In this document: positions 27,457 through 36,036 of the stretch, one piece after another | How the letters are laid out: every line of letters starts with the position of its first letter | Numbering within the stretch: position 1 is the stretch's first letter | Assembly (NCBI GenBank): GCA_023439305.1 | Contig: JAEXOO010000003.1 | Span: forward strand, 1 to 64,000 | Length of the DNA stretch: 64,000 nucleotides | Direction of reading: 5' to 3' | DNA from: Pseudomonadota bacterium | GTDB taxonomy: Bacteria; Pseudomonadota; Gammaproteobacteria; Burkholderiales; Burkholderiaceae_B | Translations under genes and position numbers: made by a program | The notes under the pieces: generated by a model | What the model saw: the letters and a program-made list of their open reading frames with translations, nothing else | The model's database searches: none | Told to the model about the DNA's origin: nothing

Positions 27457-28305
27457 CTAGGGGCGTTGGGTTAGGTGGGGGCGCGCCATGTCCAGCAGTT
27501 GCTCGGCGATTGGCGGATTGCCTGCATAGACATACCCGCCCGCCGGCCATGGCTGTTCGTGATACAGGTCGTGGCAGACACCCTTGGCTTCGCGCACCAG
27601 CAGCGTGCCTGCGGCGACGTCCCAGGGAGCCAGGCCCATTTCCCAGTAGCCATCGTAGCGGCCGCAGGCCACCCAGGCCAGGTCCAGGGCGGCGGCGCCC
27701 ATGCGGCGCACGCCGCGGCTGCCGGTAATGGCGGCCTGCAGAGTGGGCATGTATTGATCGGCGAAGGAAAAGTCCCGGAAGGGGAAGCCCGTGGCCAGCA
27801 CGGAATCGGCGATAGTCTTGGCCTGCGACACCTGGATGCGGTTGCCGTTCAGCCAGGCGCCCACGCCGTACATGGCGGTGAACAGTTCTTCGCGGTTCGG
27901 GTCGTAGACCACGGCGATGACCGGCGTGTCTTCGGTCAGGACGGCGTTGTCCATCTGGGTGCCTGCCGGGGCGATGAGGGCGACGGAAACCGCATAGTGC
28001 GGGATGCCGTGCAGAAAGTTGGTGGTGCCGTCCAGAGGGTCGATATACCAGGTGGGACGCCCCGTGCTGGCGCCGCCGCTTTCTTCGGCCACGATGTCCA
28101 TATCGGGCGTGCGTTCGCGCAAGATGGCGATGCAGGCCTCTTCGGCTTCGCGATCCGCTTGAGAGACCAGGTCATTGCGCATTTTGCTGGTGATGACCAG
28201 TTCGCTGCGGTCCGAGGCATAGGCTTGTAAAATAGCGGCAGCGGCATGGGCTGCCGTGACGGCGGCATCCAGGCAGTCGCTGAGCGGTAAACGTGGCAAT
28301 GGCAT
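27457..28305 (-). CDS. suhB: inositol-1-monophosphatase family protein, SuhB-like
   Basis: A 282-residue Mg2+-dependent phosphatase of the IMPase fold. Metal ligands are visible in AEESGG (Glu74-Glu75), DPLDGTTNF (Asp89, Asp92) and WDVAAG near residue 230. Family members hydrolyse inositol phosphates or act, like E. coli SuhB, as a factor in rRNA transcription antitermination. Which role applies here cannot be decided. It is divergent from mnmC with a 130-base gap. Confidence 0.85.
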   Translation of the reverse strand: MPLPRLPLSDCLDAAVTAAHAAAAILQAYASDRSELVITSKMRNDLVSQADREAEEACIAILRERTPDMDIVAEESGGASTGRPTWYIDPLDGTTNFLHGIPHYAVSVALIAPAGTQMDNAVLTEDTPVIAVVYDPNREELFTAMYGVGAWLNGNRIQVSQAKTIADSVLATGFPFRDFSFADQYMPTLQAAITGSRGVRRMGAAALDLAWVACGRYDGYWEMGLAPWDVAAGTLLVREAKGVCHDLYHEQPWPAGGYVYAGNPPIAEQLLDMARPHLTQRP

Positions 28306-28435
28306 ATTGATTTCTGTCTCTGAATGGAAAAGAAGAGCGGATCATTTCATTGTACGTGCTTCTATGTGCCAGTTTTATTAAGGTTCCCGACGGCGCTCAA
28401 ACGGGCCATATCTGTTTTTTTCAGGCGATTTATTC

Positions 28436-30301
28436 ATGTCCGCAGCCTCTTACGAACCGCTTGTTCCCGCTTGCCTGGAGTTGAACGAGCAGGGCGTGCC
28501 TGTCAGCACCGCCTACCAGGATGTCTATTATCCGCCTGCCGGCTCTTTGCGTCAGGCCGGGCAGGTGTTTCTGCAGGGCAGCGGCCTGCCTGAGCGTTGG
28601 CAGGGGCGGCGCCAGTTCACGATCTGTGAAACCGGCTTTGGCCTGGGGGGCAATTTCCTGGCGACCTGGCGTGCCTGGCGAGATGATCCGCAACGTAGCG
28701 AATTTCTGCATTTCGTGTCGGTCGAGGCGCATCCGTTCCGCCGGGACGATCTGGCGCGTGTGTACGAGCAGATGCCGCCATCGTTGCAGGTCTTGGCGCA
28801 GGAGCTGTTGGAAGCCTGGCCGGTGCTGGTGCCGGGCATTCACCGCATGGAGCTGGACCAGGGACGCGTCACGCTGACACTGGCCCTGGGAAAAGCGGAC
28901 AACGTCATGCGTGAGCTGCAATGCCGGGCGGATGCCTTTTACCTGGACGGTTTTGCGCCCCGGAGCAATCCCGGCATGTGGACGCGCAGTGTTCTGGGCC
29001 AATTGGTACGCCTGGCGGCGCCCGGCGCAACAGTCGCGTCCTGGTGCTGCGCCAGCCAGGTGCGACGCGATCTGGCTTCGGTAGGATTCGAAGTCTTCAA
29101 AGTGCCGGGAATGGATGGCAAGTGGTGTACCTTGCGGGCCAATTTGCGTCCGCATCTGGGGCGCCGCGAGTCCGCGCCAGAGCCGGGCCGGGTCGTGGTC
29201 GTCGGAGCCGGGCTGGCGGGGGCGGCTTGCGCCTGGGAACTGGCGCGGCGCGGCCAGCCTGTGCTTGTCTGCGATCCAGTCTTGCGTCTGGGCCTGGATG
29301 GTTCGCACAAAGGACACCGGCAAGCGGCGATTTCGCCCGTATTCGCTCTGGACGATGCGCCGCTGGCCCGTTTGAGCCGCAATGGCGTGCTGCGCGCCTG
29401 GCAGGGCTGGAAAAGCTTGCCCGCAGCGGCGCGGCCGCGCCGGGCCGGCACACTGCTGTTCGGGCAAGCCGGCAATTCTGATGCTGACATCCAGGACGCG
29501 CTGGCGCGCCTGCAGCTGGATAGCGACTGGGTGCAGTGGTGGAGCCAGGAAAAGGCCTCGCAGGCCGTGGGTACGCCTACAGCGCGAGGCGGTTTGTATT
29601 TTCCGCAGGGCATGGTGGTGGATCCGGCGGCCTTGACGGCGCAGCTGCTGGATCATCCCCTGATCGAATGCCTGCCCGAGCGGGTGCAGGTCTGGGCAGG
29701 CCAGACGCCGGGCAGTTGGGACATTCATCTAGCAAGTGGTCGTGTGGTCGAGCGTACGCCTCGCGTGGTGCTGGCCGCGGCCGGTCGCAGCTTCGATGCT
29801 CTGCATCCCGATGTTTTGGCCACGCATCATTGGCCGCGCCTGGCGTCCTTGCAGAGTCTGGCCGGCCAGGTCAGCTATCTGCCTGCAGGAAGCAGCCTGA
29901 CGCCCAGCGGGCCGACCTTGAGCGGCGCGGGCTACATCCTGCCCGCCCAGAATGGCGGTCAAGTCATAGGCAGCACGTATCTGCGCTCGGGCCAGGAGCC
30001 GGAAGTTACGCTTCAAGGCCATGCCCAGAACCTGTCCAAGGTAGGCGCCATGTTGCTGGGCGCGGGTTCTGTACAGGCGGAGTCAGTGCAGGACGGCTGG
30101 GCGGGCTGGCGCGCTGCGCTCAGCGACCATCTGCCGGTCATGGGTGGGTTGCAAGGGCATCCGGGCTTGTTCATGGCGGCAGCCTACGGGTCGCGCGGTT
30201 TGAGCTGGAGCCTGTTGGCGGCGGGCCTGTTGGCCTCGCGCTGGCTCGATGAACCCACCCCTTTGGAGCGCCGTTTGGAGCAGGCTGTTCAGCCCCGCTG
30301 A
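28436..30301 (+). CDS. mnmC: bifunctional tRNA mnm5s2U34 enzyme MnmC
   Basis: Final enzyme of wobble uridine modification: the C-terminal FAD domain removes the carboxymethyl group from cmnm5U34 and the N-terminal domain methylates it with SAM. Of 621 residues, the first 240 or so form the methyltransferase (SAM loop CETGFGLGGNF near 64-74; catalytic-side segment YLDGFAPRSNPGMW). A Rossmann motif VVGAGLAGAA near 255 opens the oxidoreductase. The C-terminal AAYGSRGLSW is typical. The ATG has only a weak AGG upstream. Interestingly, tRNA-Lys(UUU), one substrate class, lies 4 kb downstream. Confidence 0.95.
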   Translation: MSAASYEPLVPACLELNEQGVPVSTAYQDVYYPPAGSLRQAGQVFLQGSGLPERWQGRRQFTICETGFGLGGNFLATWRAWRDDPQRSEFLHFVSVEAHPFRRDDLARVYEQMPPSLQVLAQELLEAWPVLVPGIHRMELDQGRVTLTLALGKADNVMRELQCRADAFYLDGFAPRSNPGMWTRSVLGQLVRLAAPGATVASWCCASQVRRDLASVGFEVFKVPGMDGKWCTLRANLRPHLGRRESAPEPGRVVVVGAGLAGAACAWELARRGQPVLVCDPVLRLGLDGSHKGHRQAAISPVFALDDAPLARLSRNGVLRAWQGWKSLPAAARPRRAGTLLFGQAGNSDADIQDALARLQLDSDWVQWWSQEKASQAVGTPTARGGLYFPQGMVVDPAALTAQLLDHPLIECLPERVQVWAGQTPGSWDIHLASGRVVERTPRVVLAAAGRSFDALHPDVLATHHWPRLASLQSLAGQVSYLPAGSSLTPSGPTLSGAGYILPAQNGGQVIGSTYLRSGQEPEVTLQGHAQNLSKVGAMLLGAGSVQAESVQDGWAGWRAALSDHLPVMGGLQGHPGLFMAAAYGSRGLSWSLLAAGLLASRWLDEPTPLERRLEQAVQPR

Positions 30302-30442
30302 TTTTCATTTTTTTATTTTATTTCCGGTCATTTTTAACGAGGGTTTTCCTTTGTGGCGCAAATACGTCAAAATAATGGCCTTGTTTAGTATTTTGGGCAT
30401 GCCCTGCGTTAAGCATCGTTCTGCCCTTTTCACTCTGACGAC

Positions 30443-32620
30443 GTGACACAATTGTTTAATCATCTGAGTTTGTTGACGGCGAAACCGGCCCATGCCGACT
30501 TTGCCTTTGTCGAAACCGATTACGCGCTCCGCATCGAAGCGCATGCGCCCGGTGTATTCCGTTTGCGCTGCCTGTCGAGCGCCAAGCTCGATAACGAAAA
30601 GCTCAGTACCCGAGCCAAGGCCTTGGGCGAGTTGCTGTTGGCGCGCCCTGAAGCCGTGAGCGAGTTCCAACTGGAACCGACGGAGCAAGGCTGGCGTATT
30701 GAGCAGGGCGAGGCGGTCGTGCTCGTGCAGGCCCATCCCTGGCGGTTCGAGATTCATCGCGGCGAACGCTGCGTGCTGCGCAGCAGCGCACAGCCTGTGA
30801 CCCTGCACCAGGGCGATGCGCCTTGCTGGCAACTGGATCTGGCCTTGGCGGACGAAGACGCGCTATATGGGCTGGGCGAGACGTTGGGCGAACTGGACCG
30901 GCGTGAGGAAGCGCTGGACACCGATCAGCCCCAGGATCGCAGCCTGCCCCTGCTCTGGAGCACCCAGGGCTGGGGACTGTATATCAACACCTTCGAGCGG
31001 GTCGAACACGATCTGGGCCGGGAGGCGGATGAGCGTTATCGGGCCCGTGTCTGTGGCGGCGAGCTGGATGTGTTTCTGTTCGTGGGCGAGCCCAGCGAAA
31101 TCATCAATCAGTATTCGGCCCTGACCGGCCGCGCCGGGCAGCCGGGCGTCTGGCCGATGGGCCTGTGGCTGGACGGCGCGCCTGGGCAGGACGCCCAGGC
31201 ACTGCGTGCCCAGGCGGGGCAGTTGCGCGAGCAGGGCATTGCGGTCGATGTGGCCGTGCTGCCGGCGCCCCAGCCTTACGGCTTCCAGGAAGACAAGCCC
31301 ATGCTGGAATGGGATGCCGCGCGTCTGGCCGATCCGCGCGATACCCTTGCGGGATTGCAGGCCGAGCAGACGCAATTGGCCGCCTGGACGCGTCCAGTCG
31401 TTCTGGCTGGCACGGCCCTGTTCGATGAATGGGAAGACCGTGGCTGGCTGCTGATCAACGACGATGACGGCAGCGCCTATGTCTTCAAGGGCGATGAACT
31501 GAGCAGCGGCCGCGATTTCGGCCTGCTGGATCTGACTCACAAGGATGTCTTTCGCATGTGGGTCGAGCGCCAGCGCCAGATGGTGGAAGACGGCTTGGGC
31601 GCGGTGCTGTGCAATGCCCGCTTTGATATTCCCGATGCCATTACCAGCCGTGGTGGGGAATCCGGTCCTTTGCTGAGAGCCATCTATCCGGTTCTTGCCC
31701 GGCAGGCTTTGTTTGATGCCGTGGCGGGTCACAAGACGCCGCAGGAAGGCGTGATCGCCAGCCGGGATCTGTTCCCCTCGGCGCAGCGTTTCGCCTGGCA
31801 GTTGGGGCCGCAGGTGGACAATACCTGGGAGGGCCTGACTCAATCCCTGAAGTCGGCCCTTTCCACGGGTAATAGTGGCGTGCCCATCCAGGTGCATTCC
31901 TTGGGTAATGCCGCCGCCGACACCTCCGCCATGACGCCGGAACTGTATCTGCGCTGGCTGGCCATGGCGGTGTTTTCCGCCAACTTCAGCCTGCAAAGCA
32001 TCCCCGCCCTGCGTCCGGACGCTTTCGACGAATCCACCCAGGCGCTGGTGCGCCATTGGCTGGAGTGGCGCTTCCGGCTGGTGCCGTATGTGCTGGGCAT
32101 TATCGAAGATGCCGTGCGTACCGGCCTGCCCGTGCAGCGCTCCATGGCCCAGGCATTCCCGGCCGATGATCAGGCCCGCCTGTGGGATACGCAGTACTTG
32201 CTGGGGCCGGCGCTGCTGGTCGCTCCCATGCTGCAGCCGGGCGAGGACATCCAGGTCTACCTGCCCAAGGGCGACGCCTGGTGGGATTTGAGTACCGGAT
32301 GGCGCTACGAAGGCGGCACCACGCTCGAGGTCAAGGCCGGGCTGGACCGTCTACCGGTCTTTGGCCGGGAAGGGCATATGCTGTGTCTGGGGCCGGTGGT
32401 CGGTCATACGTCGGAGTTCAACTCCGCCCGGCTGTTGGATGAGGTCTGGATGTTCGGCATGCCTGAGCATAGTCCGGTTGTCATGCGCAACAAGATCCGT
32501 GTCATGCAGATGCAGGGCTCCAGTTACATCAAGGGCCTGGAAGGCTTGAAGATCCTGCCATCGGAAGGCTTGGAGGTAAAGCGGCGCGGCGCCGAAGTGC
32601 GTATCTCACGTGCGCGCTGA
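30443..32620 (+). CDS. GH31-like protein with apparently lost catalytic acids
   Basis: A 725-residue protein with the glycoside hydrolase 31 plan: an N-terminal beta-sandwich with GLGETLGELDRR, a TIM barrel, and a C-terminal sandwich with QYLLGPALLVAPML and YLPKG. I align it from memory to E. coli YicI. The nucleophile segment FKTDFGERIP reads VLCNARFDIP here, putting Asn391 at the nucleophile Asp. The acid/base segment HWGGDC reads QLGPQV, putting Gln457 at the second Asp. HDIGG becomes HSLGN. This suggests a non-hydrolytic or altered protein. No signal peptide is seen, so it is probably cytoplasmic. It starts with GTG, 141 bases after mnmC, and a good terminator follows. Its role is unknown. 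Confidence 0.7.
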   Translation: MTQLFNHLSLLTAKPAHADFAFVETDYALRIEAHAPGVFRLRCLSSAKLDNEKLSTRAKALGELLLARPEAVSEFQLEPTEQGWRIEQGEAVVLVQAHPWRFEIHRGERCVLRSSAQPVTLHQGDAPCWQLDLALADEDALYGLGETLGELDRREEALDTDQPQDRSLPLLWSTQGWGLYINTFERVEHDLGREADERYRARVCGGELDVFLFVGEPSEIINQYSALTGRAGQPGVWPMGLWLDGAPGQDAQALRAQAGQLREQGIAVDVAVLPAPQPYGFQEDKPMLEWDAARLADPRDTLAGLQAEQTQLAAWTRPVVLAGTALFDEWEDRGWLLINDDDGSAYVFKGDELSSGRDFGLLDLTHKDVFRMWVERQRQMVEDGLGAVLCNARFDIPDAITSRGGESGPLLRAIYPVLARQALFDAVAGHKTPQEGVIASRDLFPSAQRFAWQLGPQVDNTWEGLTQSLKSALSTGNSGVPIQVHSLGNAAADTSAMTPELYLRWLAMAVFSANFSLQSIPALRPDAFDESTQALVRHWLEWRFRLVPYVLGIIEDAVRTGLPVQRSMAQAFPADDQARLWDTQYLLGPALLVAPMLQPGEDIQVYLPKGDAWWDLSTGWRYEGGTTLEVKAGLDRLPVFGREGHMLCLGPVVGHTSEFNSARLLDEVWMFGMPEHSPVVMRNKIRVMQMQGSSYIKGLEGLKILPSEGLEVKRRGAEVRISRAR

Positions 32621-32639
32621 CGCATACGCGTATGATCTG

Positions 32640-32664
32640 AACCGCCCTTCGGGGCGGTTTTTTT
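32640..32664 (+). terminator. rho-independent terminator after the GH31-like gene
   Basis: AACCGCCC pairs with GGGCGGTT (32652-32659) around a TTCG tetraloop, and the T run extends to 32664. This is a textbook terminator 20 bases after the stop. Confidence 0.93.
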
Positions 32665-32831
32665 ATGGATACTGCACTGTGAAGCCTGCCGCTTAGCTTA
32701 TGAAAAATCTGACCGAACGCCGGCCTGGCCTCTGCGTAGAATTTTGTCTCTAAGGGTTTTTTTGAATAAAAAGAACTATAGAACGTACTTTATGATTTAA
32801 ATACTCATCAAAACGCTCAAAGGAGACTGGA

Positions 32832-33809
32832 ATGGTGTTCGAGAAAGCATGGCGCGGGCTGGGCGCAGGGATTCTGGCAGTGGCGGCAACGGCGGCGCAT
32901 GCGGCCTATCCGGACAAGCAGCCCATCAAGGTGGTGATTCCCTATGCACCCGGTGCGGCCGGCGATGTGGTGTTTCGCATTCTGCAACCCGAGCTGACAC
33001 GCGTACTGGGCCAAACCCTTGTGGCGGACTACAAGACAGGAGCCGGCGGCAATATCGGTGCATTGAATGTGGCGCGTGCCGAGCCGGACGGCTACACGCT
33101 GCTGTTGGGGGCGACCAATAATTTCGTCATCAATCAGTATTTGTACAAGAACCTGGGGTACGACCCTCTGACCGACTTGAAGCCCATCGGCAAGCTGGTG
33201 GATGTGCCGGCCTTCATTTTCATCAACACCCAAGTGCCCGCCAAGACCTTTGCCGAGTTCCGCGATTACGCGGCAGCGCATCCGGGCACGATCAATTACG
33301 GCACGCCGGGCGCCGGTACGACACCGGATCTGTCGGGGTGGCTCGTGTCTGATGCCGTCAAGGGCAAGATGGTGGGCATCAATTATCGTGGCTCGGGCCC
33401 CGGCGTGCAGGCGCTGCTGGGCAATGAGGTGCAGATGTATATCGGCGGCTATGGCATTGCCACCTCCTTCCTTCCTACGGGTAAGATACGCGCCCTGGCG
33501 GTGTCGGCCAATGAGCGCTTCAAGGATCTGCCTGACGTTCCCACCACGCAGGAATTGGGAATGGCCGATGCCGTGGTCAACAACTGGTGGGGGCTGGCAG
33601 CGCCGGGCGGTACGCCGGACAACGTGGTACAGACGGTGGATCAGGCTGTTCAGAAAGTTCTGGCCCAGGACGATGTGCGCAAGAAGCTGCTGGCGTTGGG
33701 TTTTGTGGTCACGCCGGGCACGGCCGCACAGTTCGCCAGTGAACTGCAGAAAGAGGCGCCCTACTGGAAAGAGGTGATCCAGCGCGCCAATATCCGTATC
33801 GAGCAGTGA
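32832..33809 (+). CDS. Bug/TctC-family periplasmic solute-binding protein
   Basis: A 325-residue protein with a signal peptide (hydrophobic core about 10-20, cleavage near AHAA-YPDK at 24-25) and the binding-protein fold of the tripartite tricarboxylate transporter family: VVIPYAPGAAGD, GAGGNIGALNVARAEPDGYTLL and NWWGLAAPGGTP are typical. Such Bug proteins are greatly expanded in Bordetella and relatives and bind carboxylates or amides. No TctA/TctB membrane partner lies nearby, so it is an orphan. AGGAG precedes the ATG. The stop is 1 base before the hydrolase gene, so the two are co-translated; the ligand may be that enzyme's substrate or product. Confidence 0.9.
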   Translation: MVFEKAWRGLGAGILAVAATAAHAAYPDKQPIKVVIPYAPGAAGDVVFRILQPELTRVLGQTLVADYKTGAGGNIGALNVARAEPDGYTLLLGATNNFVINQYLYKNLGYDPLTDLKPIGKLVDVPAFIFINTQVPAKTFAEFRDYAAAHPGTINYGTPGAGTTPDLSGWLVSDAVKGKMVGINYRGSGPGVQALLGNEVQMYIGGYGIATSFLPTGKIRALAVSANERFKDLPDVPTTQELGMADAVVNNWWGLAAPGGTPDNVVQTVDQAVQKVLAQDDVRKKLLALGFVVTPGTAAQFASELQKEAPYWKEVIQRANIRIEQ

Positions 33810-33810
33810 C

Positions 33811-34602
33811 ATGGGCGCGCCTCTGTACTATCGGCGTAGCGGACAGGGACCGCCTCTGATGCTGCTCCATGGCTATGCCTCGTCCTCTCTGTTCTGGGAA
33901 CCCATGCACCATGCTCTCGCATCGCATTTCGATGTGATTGCGCCGGACTGGCCGGGTTTTGGTCTTTCGAGCCCGCAGTCGCCGTACCGGTCCGTGCAGG
34001 AGTTTGCCGATGGAGTCGCGGCCCTGGCCGATGCGCTGGAACTGGAGCGGTTTCATGTGCTCGGGCATTCCATGGGGGGCTTTCCGGTGCAGGAGTTGCT
34101 GCTGCGTCACCCGCAGCGGCTCTTGTCCGCTACCTTGTATGGAGCGGGCCTGCGAGTGGACAAAGGGCGGCGTTTTGAAACGCTGGATCAGACCTTGATG
34201 CGGTTGGCCGAGCAGGGGGCGCAGGCCAGCTCCTTGCCAGTGCTTAAAAAGTGGTTCTTCCGACCCGAGCGGCATCCCGCGGAGTTCGAATTGTGCCGCC
34301 GCGCTTTGAAGGGATTGACGCAAGAAGGAGCGGCGGCGGCACTGAAGGCATTCGACAGCGTGGACTACAGCGGACGACTTGGGCAGGTGTATGTGCCTGC
34401 TCTGGTGATCTTGGGCCAGCACGAGCGCAGCCATCCTCTGGCCAGCGCCCTGGAGCTGGTGCAGGCCATCCCTGAGGCGAATCTGTGCGTGCTGCCCGAC
34501 AGCGCGCATGCCGCGCACCTGGAAAAGCCGGAATTGTTCATGTTGGCCTTGATCGACTTTTTGCGACAGCAACACGGCGAGATGGGGCCTGCCTGCATCT
34601 GA
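33811..34602 (+). CDS. alpha/beta hydrolase
   Basis: A 263-residue alpha/beta-fold hydrolase. The oxyanion segment LLHGYASS and nucleophile elbow GHSMGG (Ser87) are clear; the catalytic His is His233 in SAHAAHLEKP. At the acid position, usually Asp in a G-x-x-D pattern, the sequence reads GQHERSHP, giving Glu205. No signal peptide, so cytoplasmic. The fold fits esterases and C-C bond hydrolases of aromatic degradation; the substrate is not readable. It follows the Bug gene by one base, pointing to a shared pathway. Confidence 0.8.
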   Translation: MGAPLYYRRSGQGPPLMLLHGYASSSLFWEPMHHALASHFDVIAPDWPGFGLSSPQSPYRSVQEFADGVAALADALELERFHVLGHSMGGFPVQELLLRHPQRLLSATLYGAGLRVDKGRRFETLDQTLMRLAEQGAQASSLPVLKKWFFRPERHPAEFELCRRALKGLTQEGAAAALKAFDSVDYSGRLGQVYVPALVILGQHERSHPLASALELVQAIPEANLCVLPDSAHAAHLEKPELFMLALIDFLRQQHGEMGPACI

Positions 34603-34651
34603 CGGCGTTGTCGCTACATGAAAGGGTTTTTAAAGAAATAGTGGACGATGC

Positions 34652-34680
34652 TTGACAGGGTAGGGTTAGTGCTGCATAAT
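34652..34680 (+). promoter_or_regulatory. sigma-70 promoter of tRNA-Lys
   Basis: TTGACA (34652-34657), 17-base spacer, CATAAT (34675-34680). This near-consensus pair ends 16 bases before the mature tRNA, as expected for a strongly transcribed stable RNA. Confidence 0.88.
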
Positions 34681-34696
34681 TCTATCTTTCAGTTGC

Positions 34697-34772
34697 GGGT
34701 CGTTAGCTCAGTCGGTAGAGCAGCGGACTTTTAATCCGTTGGTCGCGCGTTCGAGTCGCGCACGACCCACCA
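34697..34772 (+). tRNA. tRNA-Lys (anticodon UUU)
   Basis: A 76-base cloverleaf: acceptor GGGTCGT pairs with ACGACCC, the D-arm contains AGCTCAGTCGGTAGAGC, the anticodon loop CTTTTAA carries TTT, the T-arm contains GTTCGAGTC, and the CCA end is encoded (34770-34772). It reads AAA and AAG lysine codons. The gene stands alone with its own promoter and terminator. Confidence 0.98.
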
Positions 34773-34792
34773 CTACACTGAAATAAAAAGAG

Positions 34793-34820
34793 AAGGCCGC
34801 GCATAGCGGCCTTTTTCTTT
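34793..34820 (+). terminator. rho-independent terminator of tRNA-Lys
   Basis: AAGGCCGC (34793-34800) pairs with GCGGCCTT (34806-34813) around GCATA, followed by TTTCTTT. It begins 20 bases after the tRNA 3' end. Confidence 0.92.
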
Positions 34821-35025
34821 GGGTTTTTATTTTGTATCGCCTGAAGCGTCAATCGGGGTTGGGGCGGGGCTGGAGCCAGAGTCAAATCGGGTCGGTGGCA
34901 GTCTGGTTCCATATTTCCTTTTGCTATATGCATCTGCGTAACGCCGAATTTGCTTTATGGTAAATTTTGCCATCGTGTCAGTCGCTTATAACTCGACCGA
35001 CTAATGCATTTAGGCTGAGTCCACT

Positions 35026-36036
35026 TTGATTCGTCTTGAACATATTTCCAAAACCTATAGCTCGGCGGGCAGGACGGTTCACGCTTTGCGTGACATTTCC
35101 CTGCAGATCCAGCAGGGAGAGGTTTTTGGCATCATTGGCCGCTCCGGAGCCGGGAAAAGCACGCTTATCCGCATGCTGAATCTGCTCGAGCAACCCAGTA
35201 CCGGACAGGTTTGGGTGCAGGGCCAGGACATTACCCGTTTTTCCGATGCCCAACTGCGCGCGTTTCGCCAAAGCGTAGGCATGGTGTTCCAGCATTTCAA
35301 TCTATTGCATTCACGCACAGTCCTGGACAATGTGTGCTTTCCGTTGCGCCTGGCGGGGGTGCCGCGTGCGCAGCGCCATCAGCGCGCCCTGGAGGTTCTG
35401 CACCTGGTCGGACTGCAGGATCATGCGCACAAGTACCCGCGTCAATTGTCCGGCGGACAGCAGCAGCGCGTCGGTATTGCGCGTGCGCTGGCCAATCGGC
35501 CGCAATTGCTGCTGTGCGATGAAGCCACCTCGGCCTTGGATCCGGAAACGACGCAGTCCATCCTGCGCCTGCTGCGCGAGATCAACCAGGAGCTGGGCTT
35601 GACCATTGTGCTGATCACGCACGGCATGGACGTGATCCGTTCGGTCTGCGACCGGGTGGCTGTGATCGACGCGGGTGAAATCGTGGAACTGGGCGAGGTG
35701 CTGGATGTATTTCTGCATCCCCATCACCCCACGACCCAGTCCTTGCTCAGCGAGAGCGGTGCGGATGCCGACGGTTGGCAGACGCTGGCCGATGGAGTCC
35801 GCGGGCGGCTGCTGCGCTTGAGTTTTCGCGGCGCCACCACTACCCAGCCGCTGCTCAGCCGTGTTACCCGCGAGCTGGACCTGGATGTCAGTATTTTGCA
35901 GGGCGCCGTCAGTCGCATCAAGGGCGAACCTTACGGCCAACTGGTGGTCGCGGTTGAAGGAGGGGACTTGTCCCAGGATCGTCTGCATGCGCTGCTGGAT
36001 GAATTGAATATCGAATCCGAGGTGCTGCGGCCATGA
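35026..36036 (+). CDS. metN: methionine ABC transporter ATPase MetN
   Basis: Cytoplasmic ATPase of the MetNIQ importer for L- and D-methionine. Of 336 residues, the ABC domain carries Walker A GRSGAGKST (38-46), signature LSGGQQQR and Walker B LLLCDEATSALD. A C-terminal NIL domain (about 265-335) senses methionine and inhibits transport when the cell has enough. Translation starts at a TTG (35026); the N-terminus IRLEHISKTY is typical, and no ATG fits. It overlaps metI by ATGA. The 200 bases upstream show no recognisable riboswitch. Confidence 0.94.
   Translation: MIRLEHISKTYSSAGRTVHALRDISLQIQQGEVFGIIGRSGAGKSTLIRMLNLLEQPSTGQVWVQGQDITRFSDAQLRAFRQSVGMVFQHFNLLHSRTVLDNVCFPLRLAGVPRAQRHQRALEVLHLVGLQDHAHKYPRQLSGGQQQRVGIARALANRPQLLLCDEATSALDPETTQSILRLLREINQELGLTIVLITHGMDVIRSVCDRVAVIDAGEIVELGEVLDVFLHPHHPTTQSLLSESGADADGWQTLADGVRGRLLRLSFRGATTTQPLLSRVTRELDLDVSILQGAVSRIKGEPYGQLVVAVEGGDLSQDRLHALLDELNIESEVLRP

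Noticed and set aside
30249..30446. Small forward frame of 65 codons between mnmC and the GH31-like gene
   Set aside because: Overlaps the end of mnmC and the start of the next gene, has no ribosome site, and reads through AT-rich spacer.
34821..35025. Possible SAM-type riboswitch upstream of metN
   Set aside because: No long conserved stem set or methionine-riboswitch pattern could be drawn; only short 4-bp pairings.
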